Shown here: piece after piece, positions 15,462 to 24,770 of the stretch
Numbering within the stretch: position 1 is the first letter of the stretch
Layout of the letters: each line of letters starts with the position of its first letter
Source: Aestuariivivens insulae
Lineage (GTDB): Bacteria; Bacteroidota; Bacteroidia; Flavobacteriales; Flavobacteriaceae
Assembly: GCF_022662195.1 (NCBI RefSeq)
Contig: NZ_JAKMCS010000004.1
Coordinates: 1-64,000, forward strand
DNA: 64,000 nucleotides
Direction: 5' to 3'
The notes under the pieces: generated by a model
Seen by the model: the letters and a program-made list of their open reading frames with translations, nothing else
What the model was told of the DNA's origin: nothing
Database searches by the model: none
Position numbers and translations under genes: made by a program

Positions 15462-16729
15462 ACCTCTTCTTTTTCGTGTTCTTCTATATCTTTTCTTAAA
15501 TCTAAATGTCTAAGCGTTGGATTTTTTATTCCAATGGTAACTACGGTAACCAAGGTCATAACCCCTCCAAAAACCACAGCGGTTACGGGACCTAATAGTT
15601 TAGCGGCCAAACCACTTTCAAAGGCACCCAATTCATTTGAAGAGCCCACAAACATCGAGTTTACAGACGATACGCGTCCGCGCATCTCATCGGGGGTTTT
15701 TAACTGTAAAATCGTTTGCCTAATCACCATAGAAATGCCATCGGCAGCACCGCTTAAAAACAATGCCAGAACACTTACCCAAAATATGGATGATAGTCCA
15801 AACCCAATAATACAAAGCCCGAAAACAAAAATGGCCACCAACAGTTTAATGCCTGTATTTTTACTAACGGGAATATAAGTTGTTAAAAACATGGTTAGAA
15901 TACTGCCCAAAGAAATAGAAGCATTTAAAATACCGAAGCCTTTAGAACCCACATGCAATATATCTTGTGCAAAAACCGAAAGCAGGGCTACGGTTCCACC
16001 AAATAAAACGGCAATCATATCTAAGGACAGGGCGCCTAAAATAGCTTTGTTACTAAACACAAACTTAACACCAGCTTTTAAACTTTCTTTTACGGACTCT
16101 TCTGTTTTTGTATTTAAAATAGGTTTTTTCTTAATTCTAAAAGTCAAAACAAAAGACATACAAACAAGGGCAAACACCAATCCCAAGGTTTTATCGACTC
16201 CCATCCAATGGATTGAAAAACCTCCAAACAAAGCTCCCAAAACCGCTGCCGTTTTCCAAGTACTCGTACTCCATGTAGCGGCATTAGGGTATATTTTTTT
16301 GGGCACAATCAATGCGACCAAAGAAAATATAGTTGGTCCAAAAAAGGAACGCAAAAATCCTCCAAAAAACACCAAAGCATAAATGCCCAACAGAATACTT
16401 TTGGTAGACCAATTGGCTACGACCTTATCCCATGTAAGCAAAAACAACCCAAGACTAATTAATGAAAAGGCGGCGATGCATAAGGCCAAAAGGTTCCGCT
16501 TTTCATTTCTATCTACAATATGCCCTGCAAACAATGCCATGGAAAAAGCGGGAATAATTTCCATTAAACCTATTAAACCGAGGCTTAACGGATCTTTGGT
16601 TAAGCTATACACTTCCCATTCTATAACAATAAATTGCATAGACCAACCAAATACCAATAGTAAACGCATGAACAAAAAAATGTTGAATTCTTTTATTCTC
16701 AACGCTGCATACGGATCGTTTTTTGCCAT
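15458..16729 (-). CDS. MFS transporter
   Basis: The 423-residue protein has about twelve membrane helices and the layout of the enterobactin-exporter-like MFS group, with FNIFLFMRLLLVFGWSMQF at the start and GHIVDRNEKRNLL as the conserved loop after helix 2. A second loop has TPDEMRGRVSSVNSMFVG. The C-terminal tail is acidic and lysine-rich. The substrate is unknown. It starts 6 bases after the end of the Fic gene on the same strand, so the two may be co-transcribed. Confidence 0.85.
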   Translation of the reverse strand: MAKNDPYAALRIKEFNIFLFMRLLLVFGWSMQFIVIEWEVYSLTKDPLSLGLIGLMEIIPAFSMALFAGHIVDRNEKRNLLALCIAAFSLISLGLFLLTWDKVVANWSTKSILLGIYALVFFGGFLRSFFGPTIFSLVALIVPKKIYPNAATWSTSTWKTAAVLGALFGGFSIHWMGVDKTLGLVFALVCMSFVLTFRIKKKPILNTKTEESVKESLKAGVKFVFSNKAILGALSLDMIAVLFGGTVALLSVFAQDILHVGSKGFGILNASISLGSILTMFLTTYIPVSKNTGIKLLVAIFVFGLCIIGFGLSSIFWVSVLALFLSGAADGISMVIRQTILQLKTPDEMRGRVSSVNSMFVGSSNELGAFESGLAAKLLGPVTAVVFGGVMTLVTVVTIGIKNPTLRHLDLRKDIEEHEKEEV

Positions 16730-16735
16730 AACAAA

Positions 16736-17875
16736 CTATAGGTTTGGTTCATTTTTCGTAAATAAATTTAAATAGTCGGTAAATGCATAAAGCCTCCCTC
16801 GTTCAAAACCTGTAACCTCTTCTATTATCTTCAAATGTTCCAAATCCCTTAATAATTTATATACAGAAGCAGGTGATTTATCAATAACTTCAGTAACTGA
16901 AGCCGCATTTATAATCGGTTTAGTGTATAAATAATCTATAAGTAACTTAGCACTAGCACTTCTTCCTTTTAATGTTTTGATCTTTTCATCTATAGCTTTT
17001 TGTAATTGCAAAATGCCATCAAATGTTTTAACACCTTTTTGCGCAGTCTCTATAATGCCTGTTAAAAAAAACTTTAACCATTGTGATAAATCGTTATGCG
17101 TTCTTACCCGCATTAAATTGTCATAATAAAGCATTCTGTTTCTTTCAAAAAAATCTGATAAATATAAAATGGGTTGTTTTAAAATACCTTTACTTACTAA
17201 ATATAGCATTATTAATAATCTTCCAACTCTACCGTTTCCGTCCAAAAAAGGATGAATCGTTTCAAATTGATAGTGTATTATGGCTATTTTAAGTAAATCG
17301 GGCAATTGGTTTAACTCATCATTCGCAAATTTTTCAATATCAGACATTAAATCATTTATTGCATTATGATTTGGAGGAATAAATACGGCATCATTTATCG
17401 ATGCTCCTCCAATCCAATTTTGACTTGTTCTATAAGCTCCGGGTAATTTATGTTCACCCCTTACTCCCTGTAAAAGAATTTTATGTGTTTGTTTGATAAG
17501 CCTTGATGAAAAAGGTAAAGTATGTAGCATTTTTACGGCTTGATTCATTGCAGCTATGTAATTTTGTACTTCTTCCCAATCATCCCTTTTTTCGTATGCC
17601 ACATCTTCTTTGCTTAAAAAAGCATCTTCCATATTGGTTTGTGTACCTTCAATTTTAGACGATTGTGTTGCTTCTTTAGCTATATGCATACTTACATATA
17701 GGTCTAAATTCACATACTCCGAATACATATCCAATCTTCCCAAATGCCTATCCGCCTTACTTAATAATGCAAAAACCTGCATATCTGTAATATGCCAATC
17801 TCTATTAATTAAATTGGGCTGAAAGCTTTTATAATACCCTTGGTTTATAATTTTACCAGCTTCAAAACTATTCAT
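16736..17875 (-). CDS. Fic family AMP-transferase with inhibitory motif and C-terminal winged helix
   Basis: The 379-residue protein carries the Fic core H208PFLDGNGRVGR219, which transfers AMP or a related group to a target hydroxyl. An N-terminal inhibitory helix is present: S72-SKIEG-77 fits the class II [S/T]xxxE(G/N) motif, so the enzyme is probably self-restrained. The last ~70 residues (INAASVTEVIDKSPASVYKL and on to the end) read as a winged helix suited to DNA binding. Immediately upstream, four alternating copies of a 13-mer flank the promoter, which suggests autoregulation. No separate antitoxin gene is visible. Confidence 0.9.
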   Translation of the reverse strand: MNSFEAGKIINQGYYKSFQPNLINRDWHITDMQVFALLSKADRHLGRLDMYSEYVNLDLYVSMHIAKEATQSSKIEGTQTNMEDAFLSKEDVAYEKRDDWEEVQNYIAAMNQAVKMLHTLPFSSRLIKQTHKILLQGVRGEHKLPGAYRTSQNWIGGASINDAVFIPPNHNAINDLMSDIEKFANDELNQLPDLLKIAIIHYQFETIHPFLDGNGRVGRLLIMLYLVSKGILKQPILYLSDFFERNRMLYYDNLMRVRTHNDLSQWLKFFLTGIIETAQKGVKTFDGILQLQKAIDEKIKTLKGRSASAKLLIDYLYTKPIINAASVTEVIDKSPASVYKLLRDLEHLKIIEEVTGFERGRLYAFTDYLNLFTKNEPNL

Positions 17876-17905
17876 AAAACTAAAAATGAATGGAGTTATA
17901 TTTTA

Positions 17906-17992
17906 CAAAAATAGAAAAAACTAAAATAAGAATGCTTTTTATTTTAGTTTTTTGTTAAAAACTAAAATAACCTAAAAATTATTTTAGTTTTT
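17906..17992 (-). promoter_or_regulatory. Promoter and four-site operator array of the Fic gene
   Basis: The 13-mer AAAAACTAAAATA occurs at 17916-17928 and 17957-17969, and its exact reverse complement at 17940-17952 and 17980-17992. Site centres are 24, 17 and 23 bases apart. On the minus strand TATTTTTG at 17906-17913 matches the -7 box TAnnTTTG and lies beside the first site, so the array covers the upstream promoter. The layout suggests two inverted dimer sites bound by a repressor, most simply the Fic winged helix itself. Confidence 0.75.
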
Positions 17993-17999
17993 AAGGATT

Positions 18000-19700
18000 C
18001 TATTTGATATCCCTTAATTTCAATTGTAAGCTTACATTACCCTGCCATTCGTTCTCATCGATGGAATAGACTGCACTAAAAGTCTTTCTATTGGAAACCA
18101 AGTCTAATTTATCTCCCATACCAAAGCCTATGGCTGTAAGCTTTTGACCTCTCGACTGCGTTCGGGGCGACTGTACCGTAATTCTTAAATGGGTCTGGTC
18201 CTCACCAACACATTTGCCATAACCTGTATCAACCAAGCCATCTGTCATAAAAATGGGCGTCATATTACCCGGCCCAAAAGGAGCAAACTGCTTGATAATA
18301 CGCCAAAGCCTAAAATCGATTTGCTCTAAATCGATCTTAGCATCCACTTTAATTTCGGGCGTTAAAAGATTTCTGTCTATGGTTTTGGACACCTCATCTT
18401 CAAAAGCCTGCTTAAAAGCTTCATAATTTTCTTCCTTCAAGGTTAAACCAGCAGCATATTTATGTCCGCCAAACTGTTCAATATGGTCGCTACAGGCTTC
18501 AAGAGCGTTATATACATCGAATCCCGACACCGATCGTGCCGATGCGGCCAGCTTCTCACCACTTTTGGTAAAGACCAGCGTGGGCCTGTAATAGGTTTCT
18601 GTTAATCGAGAAGCCACAATACCAATAACGCCTTTATGCCAAGTTTCATCATAAACAACAGTAGTAAACCTTTCTTGTTCGCTTTTGGTTTCAATTTGAG
18701 CCAAAGCTTCTTCCGTAATTCGCTTATCGGCATCACGTCTATCGGTATTAAAAATTTCTATTTCTGCAGCATACTGTTCCGCTAAAGCTTCATCTGTTTC
18801 CGTTAATAAGGTTACAGCATGATTGCCATGTTTCATACGTCCTGCGGCATTAATTCGTGGCGCTATAATAAACACCACATCGGTTATAGTAAGTTCATTT
18901 TTCTTGACTTGCGCTATAAGTGCCTGTATGCCTATTCTTGGTGAACTATTAATAACCTGAAGCCCAAAATAAGCCAAAACCCTATTTTCGCCAGTAATGG
19001 GCACTATATCTGCTCCAATGGCGATTGCTACTAAATCTAAATATGCCGTTAAATCCTCAATGGTTTTACCTTCTTGCACAGCTAAAGCCTGCACCAATTT
19101 AAACCCTACCCCACAGCCACAAAGTTCTTTATACGGATAATTACAATCCACTTGTTTGGGATCCAGCACTGCAATGGCCTCTGGAACATAATCTCCCGGT
19201 CTATGGTGGTCGCAAATAATAAAATCTATCCCCTTTTCTTTAGCATAAGCTACTTTCTCTACTGCTTTGATACCACAGTCTAAGGCAATAATTAATGAAA
19301 AATCGTTATCGTGGGCAAAATCGATGCCTTGAAATGAAACGCCATAACCTTCTTCATATCGGTCTGGTATATAGGTCGCCACGGCATTTGTTCTGGTCTT
19401 TAAATAAGAAGCCATGAGAGCCACCGAAGTTGTTCCGTCGACATCGTAATCGCCATAAACCAAAATGTTCTCGTTGTTCGCTATAGCTTGCTCTACCCGG
19501 GCCACAGCCTTATCCATATCCTTCATTAAGAAAGGATCGTGTAAATCGTCTAAACCAGGCCTAAAAAACTTTTTGGCTTGGTCGTAGGTTTCAATCCCTC
19601 TTTGAACCAATAGTTTGGCAACTATGGCATCAACTTGAAGCGCTTTTTGTAAGGCTTCTACCTTCTGGGATTCGGGTTTGGGTTTAAGCGTCCAACGCAT
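18000..19700 (-). CDS. recJ: Single-stranded-DNA-specific exonuclease RecJ
   Basis: The 566-residue 5'-3' exonuclease works in recombination and mismatch repair. DHH-family motifs are intact: D84YDVDGT90, the LDCG block near 140 and D164HH166; the DHHA1 part has FGGHKYAAGL. Near residues 509-518 the sequence TVQSPRTQSRGQKLTA contains an insertion whose DNA (18146-18173) is a dispersed-repeat sequence kept in frame, in the OB-like C-terminal domain. It starts 3 bases after the PNGase F-like gene. Confidence 0.92.
   Translation of the reverse strand: MRWTLKPKPESQKVEALQKALQVDAIVAKLLVQRGIETYDQAKKFFRPGLDDLHDPFLMKDMDKAVARVEQAIANNENILVYGDYDVDGTTSVALMASYLKTRTNAVATYIPDRYEEGYGVSFQGIDFAHDNDFSLIIALDCGIKAVEKVAYAKEKGIDFIICDHHRPGDYVPEAIAVLDPKQVDCNYPYKELCGCGVGFKLVQALAVQEGKTIEDLTAYLDLVAIAIGADIVPITGENRVLAYFGLQVINSSPRIGIQALIAQVKKNELTITDVVFIIAPRINAAGRMKHGNHAVTLLTETDEALAEQYAAEIEIFNTDRRDADKRITEEALAQIETKSEQERFTTVVYDETWHKGVIGIVASRLTETYYRPTLVFTKSGEKLAASARSVSGFDVYNALEACSDHIEQFGGHKYAAGLTLKEENYEAFKQAFEDEVSKTIDRNLLTPEIKVDAKIDLEQIDFRLWRIIKQFAPFGPGNMTPIFMTDGLVDTGYGKCVGEDQTHLRITVQSPRTQSRGQKLTAIGFGMGDKLDLVSNRKTFSAVYSIDENEWQGNVSLQLKLRDIK
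18146..18173 (-). repeat. Dispersed-repeat insertion inside recJ
   Basis: On the minus strand CAGTCGCCCCGAACGCAG is followed by TCGAGAGGTC. This resembles the flavobacterial intergenic repeat class with GCAGTCGAGA. It reads through recJ as QSPRTQSRGQ without a stop or frame change. Confidence 0.55.
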
Positions 19701-19703
19701 GTA

Positions 19704-21608
19704 TTATTTTTTTAGTCTAATTCTATTTTTATAGACTTCTTTCCCTTCCACATAAACCTTTATATAGTAACGTTGTTTAGGAAGATAGGATAAGTTATAG
19801 TCTAAGGGGCCTTTTCTAAAATTATGATAGGTATGTTCTTCTAAAACTTTAGATTCATCCTCTTGATCAACAATAAGGACTTTCACATTGACCGATGTAT
19901 TGGAAAAATAATCCAAGGTTATTGGGCCATTGGTTCTTGCTGGAAAAACCCCAATAGAGGGTTGGTTATCCAGTTCGTAAGGCATATCGGTGCGCACTGC
20001 AAAATTGTAATTGATGTGGCTGCCAAAATCTGATTTAAATTGTTTTATGGCCCTTCCTAACGAATCTAATAATTTCACTTCGCCGCGGCCATCCTTAGCT
20101 TTAAACCAAAACTCCAAACCATCGCCTTCTCTATCACTAAATTTAAAATTATAATTTCCTGGTTTGAGTTTTAAGGTGTCTTGATACACTGTACTCGGTT
20201 TCATGTTAATACTATCTTTTTCAAAAGCAATATCTCCAAAACTGTTTTGGATGCGATAGGTATTTTGACCAGGTTTATTATTGGTCTTATAATATACAAT
20301 AATGGTCTCTGGCAACACATCCGGTCGTTCGTAAGTAGATTGTAATGCATTATCTGCATTAAAAGCATCCTTTTTTCCATTAGGTCGCTTTAAAACCACA
20401 TGAAATGTAGCCGTTTCTTTTTTGCTGAAAACTTCGGTTGGCAAGGCTATCAATGCCTCTTCGCCAAAAGCAATATGGCCTGTCCATTGGTGTTTTTGAG
20501 GTTTTTCACCCTCTAAAAAATAGGCAATAGTCATTTTCTTTAAGGGAGCACTGCCATTATTCTTCACACGAATTACCGGCAAACCTCCAAAGGGATTTTT
20601 TCTACTGTTTGTAATACGTGTTGACGGTTGGACGATATCCACCAAGGTTACATCGTGTTGTGCATTTGGTTTTTCATACTCTATAACAAAAGCACTTATA
20701 AGCTCATTGGCACTGGGTTTTTCGGTCTCATACGGTTCCATGTTCATCTCTACCGTAAAAGGCTTTCCAGAAACCGTATTAAGCATCACCTCATCGGGCT
20801 GTACCAAATAGCCAGGACACCAATTGGCACGATCGAAAATCCAAGTGCCTGCTTGCGGAAACAAAGGGTTGTCCCCACATTCCATCCACAAATCCTTATG
20901 GTCTACAATTTCCCCATTAAAAACAATATCGCGGTATTTGCTACAAAACTCCCCACAGCCATTGGCATCCATGCCATGCCCTGTTTGGTGGATCTTAATT
21001 TTTGAAAAATTGGTTTTGGGACTCGCATCGATGGTTACCGGAACCAAGTGATTTTCAATAGGGTCGTCTTTATAACCATATTTATAACTACCATCGTAAA
21101 TTTTGTGCACGGCCACCGGATTTGCCACAGGCGCACCATAAGTGATTTCAAAATCCACGGTCACTTTCCAACCTCGTGTTTTATTGTCCTCGTAACCCGT
21201 ATGGATATAATCAATTTCGACTTCATCCCTTAAAATAAGACTGAAATCGGTAACATCGACCCGCCATTCGAAACCCCAATCCTTTTGAAAAAAACCACCA
21301 TAAGGCGTTAGCATACGGGCAATCTCATAAATAGTCGAATCGTTTTTTTGGCGTGCCTTTATATGATCGACATAATCCCAATCGGCACAACGCATGCTAT
21401 CGGGGCATTGAAATTTTAGGTTTAAAATAATGCTGCGAATATCTTTGGGTTTTTGAGGAAAAACAGCCCAACGTTTATAACTATTACTTCCTTTTGAGGG
21501 ATCGGTTACGATGGTTTCCCCATCATGTGAAATCACATGGATTTTTTCTTGTGAGTATCCAAATCCAGTAATGAATATGCAAAAAAATAAGAGGCTAAGT
21601 TGCTTCAT
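19704..21608 (-). CDS. Peptide-N-glycosidase F-like protein, secreted
   Basis: The 634-residue protein has a signal peptide (1-19, ending GYSQ). It contains the two PNGase F jelly-roll domains, shown by IKIHQTGHGMDANGCGEFC and QAGTWIFDRANWCPGYLVQP with paired cysteines, plus the DWDYVDHI acidic segment where the catalytic aspartate of PNGase F is expected. Such enzymes cut N-glycans from asparagine. It is longer than classic PNGase F (about 315 residues), with an extra C-terminal beta-rich region of roughly 280 residues and no obvious T9SS tail. Activity is inferred from family. Confidence 0.8.
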   Translation of the reverse strand: MKQLSLLFFCIFITGFGYSQEKIHVISHDGETIVTDPSKGSNSYKRWAVFPQKPKDIRSIILNLKFQCPDSMRCADWDYVDHIKARQKNDSTIYEIARMLTPYGGFFQKDWGFEWRVDVTDFSLILRDEVEIDYIHTGYEDNKTRGWKVTVDFEITYGAPVANPVAVHKIYDGSYKYGYKDDPIENHLVPVTIDASPKTNFSKIKIHQTGHGMDANGCGEFCSKYRDIVFNGEIVDHKDLWMECGDNPLFPQAGTWIFDRANWCPGYLVQPDEVMLNTVSGKPFTVEMNMEPYETEKPSANELISAFVIEYEKPNAQHDVTLVDIVQPSTRITNSRKNPFGGLPVIRVKNNGSAPLKKMTIAYFLEGEKPQKHQWTGHIAFGEEALIALPTEVFSKKETATFHVVLKRPNGKKDAFNADNALQSTYERPDVLPETIIVYYKTNNKPGQNTYRIQNSFGDIAFEKDSINMKPSTVYQDTLKLKPGNYNFKFSDREGDGLEFWFKAKDGRGEVKLLDSLGRAIKQFKSDFGSHINYNFAVRTDMPYELDNQPSIGVFPARTNGPITLDYFSNTSVNVKVLIVDQEDESKVLEEHTYHNFRKGPLDYNLSYLPKQRYYIKVYVEGKEVYKNRIRLKK

Positions 21609-21617
21609 TCTAAACTA

Positions 21618-22037
21618 CTATTTATTAAAAAAGGTGTTAACTTTAACATCAGCAAATTGACGGAACATTTCCATAACGCCACAATATTTTTCAACCGAAA
21701 GATCAACCGCTTTTTGAAGTTTTTTTTCGTTTAATGCTGGCCCAAAAAAATGAAAGTCCATCGTGACCTTGTGATAATATTTAGGATGTTCTTCGGTAAG
21801 TTCGGCATCAATTTCAATAGTAAAATCGTCTACTTCAAGTTTCATCTTTTTTATAAGTCCACCAACATCTATACCCGAACAACCTGCCAATGCCGATAGC
21901 ATTAATGCCTTGGGGCGATAGCCCTCGCCATTACCGCCACCTGCTTCTCCTGCATCGATAAACAGATTATGCCCAGACGGATTATTACTTTCAAACTTCG
22001 TGTTACCCAACCACTTTGTTGTTATGTGATTTGTCAT
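21618..22037 (-). CDS. OsmC family peroxiredoxin-like protein
   Basis: From the ATG at 22037 the protein is 139 residues. The OsmC fold is shown by MLSALAGCSGIDV and by VEKYCGV, which hold the two reactive cysteines used to reduce organic peroxides. The upstream extension to 22073 has no family similarity. It is divergent from the carboxymuconolactone decarboxylase-like gene, with 59 bases between start codons, so the two may share a regulated promoter. Both are candidate oxidative-stress proteins. Confidence 0.88.
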   Translation of the reverse strand: MTNHITTKWLGNTKFESNNPSGHNLFIDAGEAGGGNGEGYRPKALMLSALAGCSGIDVGGLIKKMKLEVDDFTIEIDAELTEEHPKYYHKVTMDFHFFGPALNEKKLQKAVDLSVEKYCGVMEMFRQFADVKVNTFFNK

Positions 22038-22096
22038 TTTTTCTGAATTATTTTTTGTTACTTGTCTGTTCAAAAATACTACTAAAAAATATAATT

Positions 22097-22687
22097 ATGC
22101 CTTTAGTATCACCTTTATCTGCCGACCATGATATAGAAACCAAAGCACTTGCAAAATTCTTTAACGAAACTTTAGGATTTTGCCCAAATTCGGTGCTTAC
22201 CATGCAACATCGCCCCGCCATAAGTAAGGCGTTTATTAATTTAAATAAAGCGGTGATGGTCAATGAAGGCCGCGTAACCTCTGCTTTAAAGCGCATGATC
22301 GCATGGGTTAGCAGTAACGCCACGGGCTGCAGATATTGCCAAGCACATGCCATTCGTGCTGCGGAGCGCTATGGAGCAGAGCAGGAACAGTTGGACCATA
22401 TTTGGGACTACCGTACACACTCTGCTTTTTCTGAAGCTGAACGTGCTGCGCTAGACTTTAGTTTAGCGGCCTCACAAATACCCAATGCGGTTGATGAGAA
22501 TATCAAACGCCGTTTATATGAACACTGGAACGAAGGTGAAATTGTGGAAATGCTAGGGGTGATTTCTCTGTTTGGTTACCTCAACCGTTGGAACGACAGC
22601 ATGGCTACCTCTATTGAAGATGGGGCCGTTGAAAGTGGTGAAAAGTATTTAGGGAAACATGGCTGGAGCCAAGGGAAACATGTTTAG
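22097..22687 (+). CDS. Carboxymuconolactone decarboxylase family / AhpD-like protein
   Basis: The ATG at 22097 gives 196 residues; the longer reading upstream overlaps the divergent OsmC start and was not used. The alkylhydroperoxidase-like core is SNATGCRYCQAHAIRAAERYG, with a CxxC pair and nearby histidine typical of AhpD-type thiol reductases. LLGVISLFGY-type helices follow (EMLGVISLFGYLNRWND). It probably works in peroxide defence, agreeing with its OsmC neighbour. The electron donor is unknown. Confidence 0.85.
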   Translation: MPLVSPLSADHDIETKALAKFFNETLGFCPNSVLTMQHRPAISKAFINLNKAVMVNEGRVTSALKRMIAWVSSNATGCRYCQAHAIRAAERYGAEQEQLDHIWDYRTHSAFSEAERAALDFSLAASQIPNAVDENIKRRLYEHWNEGEIVEMLGVISLFGYLNRWNDSMATSIEDGAVESGEKYLGKHGWSQGKHV

Positions 22688-22770
22688 GCCGCTTTGTTTT
22701 TAGATTTTTAAAGATTTAGCTTTTAAATTGCTTTATTGATTAGAGCTTATATGGTTAATCCTTTCTGAGG

Positions 22771-24666
22771 CTAGTAATTCCAAAACTGCAATCCTACAAA
22801 ACCATTCTGTATCATAAAAACACTTAGATAGACCATTGCATATGCTGTAATAAAATAGAAACTTTTTGAAACAATTGAACGTGTTCTTAACACTCTTTTC
22901 ATTCCAAAAAACAAAAAGAAAGCAGTAGCTAAGGGGAAAGTCAAACTGGCTAAATAAAAACTAATGGTTCTTAGGTTTTTATCTCCCATTGCAATTTGGT
23001 CTATCGGGTTTAAAGATATTCCAGTCCAAAGCATTACCATGACACCTATTGAAGCTATTAAAATAAAAACATTGGGTATGCTTACTTTTAGTTTGCGTCG
23101 AAAGAGTTTAATTATGGCATTTATAACAATAATTAAAAGACCAATGACCAAAACAAAAAAGCTTGCAAAAAAAGAAACTTTTTTAAAATAATATAAAAAC
23201 TTAGAAGTCTTTTTAAAATAAACCATAGAGGTTCCAGAATCCCATACAACCATGGGTTCATTATCAACATCGTACATTAGCCCTGCAGATGCAAAATTCA
23301 TCTGTCTTTCAAATTCCTTATCAACTCTCTTTAATGGTATAACGTGCTCCTTTATCTTTTTAAAGGCTTTATATTTTCTCATTTTTAGCCCGCCATCAAA
23401 AAAAACAGTGTCGTTATCTATTTTTAAGCTTCCTGCAAATCTAATCTTGTCAAAGAAGAGCAACAACCCATTTCTTGAATTTTGAGCCACGTAAAATCCT
23501 TCAAAAGGTTTAGCTATTTTGGCTTCTGTACATTTTCTAACTTCTTTAACACTATAATCCTGAAGAAGAAATGCATTTAATAGCTTTCTAATTCGGGGAA
23601 TGGCATAACTGCAATTTGTTGCCACATAATAACCAATTCCTTCGTCTCTATTATACATAAAAAAAGAACTGTTCCAAGCTATACCATTATGACCAAAAAG
23701 CCTTACTTCTCTCAAACCAGGTTTATTGCCTAAACCATATCTGCCTTCTAACTGTAGTTGAGATTCATAGCTAGTCACACCATTTTCCATGCGGTCTATA
23801 GATTCTTTTTTCACTATTGGATATTCCTTTTTGTTTACCGATAAATAAAAATCCAGATACTTTAGCATATCATTGGATGAGGTTATAACAAAGGATGCCG
23901 GTCGTTGCAAAAAATTCTTGCCAATACCTCCATTTGGGAAAAGAGGTATGCTTTTCTGTTTTTCAAAATCATATGTATAGGGAACTGTTATGTTAGGATA
24001 TTTTGTGGTAAACCCTCGTAATTTAGTTTGTGTCATTTCCATGGGATCCAATATGCTTTGTTTGATATAGTCCTCAAAAGGCATTCCTGTAATTTTTTCA
24101 ATGATATAGCCGGCAACTGTGTAATTGATGTTTGAATATGAAAACATGGTACCTGGCCTCCATCTGCTTTGAAGTGCATTAGGGTATTTGTTTAATAGCT
24201 CCTTTAGTGTGTAATGGTCATTTTCATCTCCTATAAAGTTATTATATCGCGTTTCATCAAATCCTGTAGTATGTTCAAGCACCATTTCTAATGTAATAGG
24301 GGACTCATCACTCCACTCATTTTTGAATTTAATTTCTGGAATTACTTCTTTTATAGGGGTCGTTAACCTTATCTTATTGTCTTCAACTAGTTTCAAAATA
24401 CCCAGTGCAATAAAGTTCTTACTTGTAGAAGCAATAAACATAATTGAGTTTTTAGTTAATGGTGTACTATTTTCAATATCAGAAAAACCCAATCCGCCTG
24501 CCCAATAAAGCGAATCCTTTTTATTAATAACAGCAAGGGAAATTCCAGGAATATCTTCCTCTTGCATAATTGTGTTTATAGAGTCTCTTACTTGGTTAAA
24601 TGATAATTTTTGACCAAATAAAGTTGAACAAACAAATGTGAAAACCACAAAAAAACTAAACTTCAT
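22771..24666 (-). CDS. Serine hydrolase (class C beta-lactamase-like) with membrane tail
   Basis: The 631-residue protein has a signal peptide (1-18) and a beta-lactamase/esterase-like domain to about residue 370. SxxK is in ASTSKNF, YxN in SYSNINY, and the HxG-type motif in FGHNGIAWN. A beta-rich section follows, then about four or five membrane helices from residue ~480 to the end. This architecture is common in Bacteroidota for peptidase or esterase proteins of unknown substrate. True beta-lactam hydrolysis is not implied. It stands alone on its strand. Confidence 0.85.
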   Translation of the reverse strand: MKFSFFVVFTFVCSTLFGQKLSFNQVRDSINTIMQEEDIPGISLAVINKKDSLYWAGGLGFSDIENSTPLTKNSIMFIASTSKNFIALGILKLVEDNKIRLTTPIKEVIPEIKFKNEWSDESPITLEMVLEHTTGFDETRYNNFIGDENDHYTLKELLNKYPNALQSRWRPGTMFSYSNINYTVAGYIIEKITGMPFEDYIKQSILDPMEMTQTKLRGFTTKYPNITVPYTYDFEKQKSIPLFPNGGIGKNFLQRPASFVITSSNDMLKYLDFYLSVNKKEYPIVKKESIDRMENGVTSYESQLQLEGRYGLGNKPGLREVRLFGHNGIAWNSSFFMYNRDEGIGYYVATNCSYAIPRIRKLLNAFLLQDYSVKEVRKCTEAKIAKPFEGFYVAQNSRNGLLLFFDKIRFAGSLKIDNDTVFFDGGLKMRKYKAFKKIKEHVIPLKRVDKEFERQMNFASAGLMYDVDNEPMVVWDSGTSMVYFKKTSKFLYYFKKVSFFASFFVLVIGLLIIVINAIIKLFRRKLKVSIPNVFILIASIGVMVMLWTGISLNPIDQIAMGDKNLRTISFYLASLTFPLATAFFLFFGMKRVLRTRSIVSKSFYFITAYAMVYLSVFMIQNGFVGLQFWNY

Positions 24667-24770
24667 AACTAAGTAATAAGAATTATACTTTCACTATGAC
24701 TATTTAATTTGATTAAAGGTTACAAATACAGATAAATGATTTTGAATATTTTAAGTTGGTGAAGTGTCAT

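Noticed and set aside
16736-17875. Fic toxin with a separate antitoxin gene
   Set aside because: The inhibitory motif is inside the protein and no small partner gene adjoins.
22771-24666. Beta-lactam resistance gene
   Set aside because: SxxK and YxN are shared with many esterases and peptidases, and the membrane tail is unlike a resistance enzyme.
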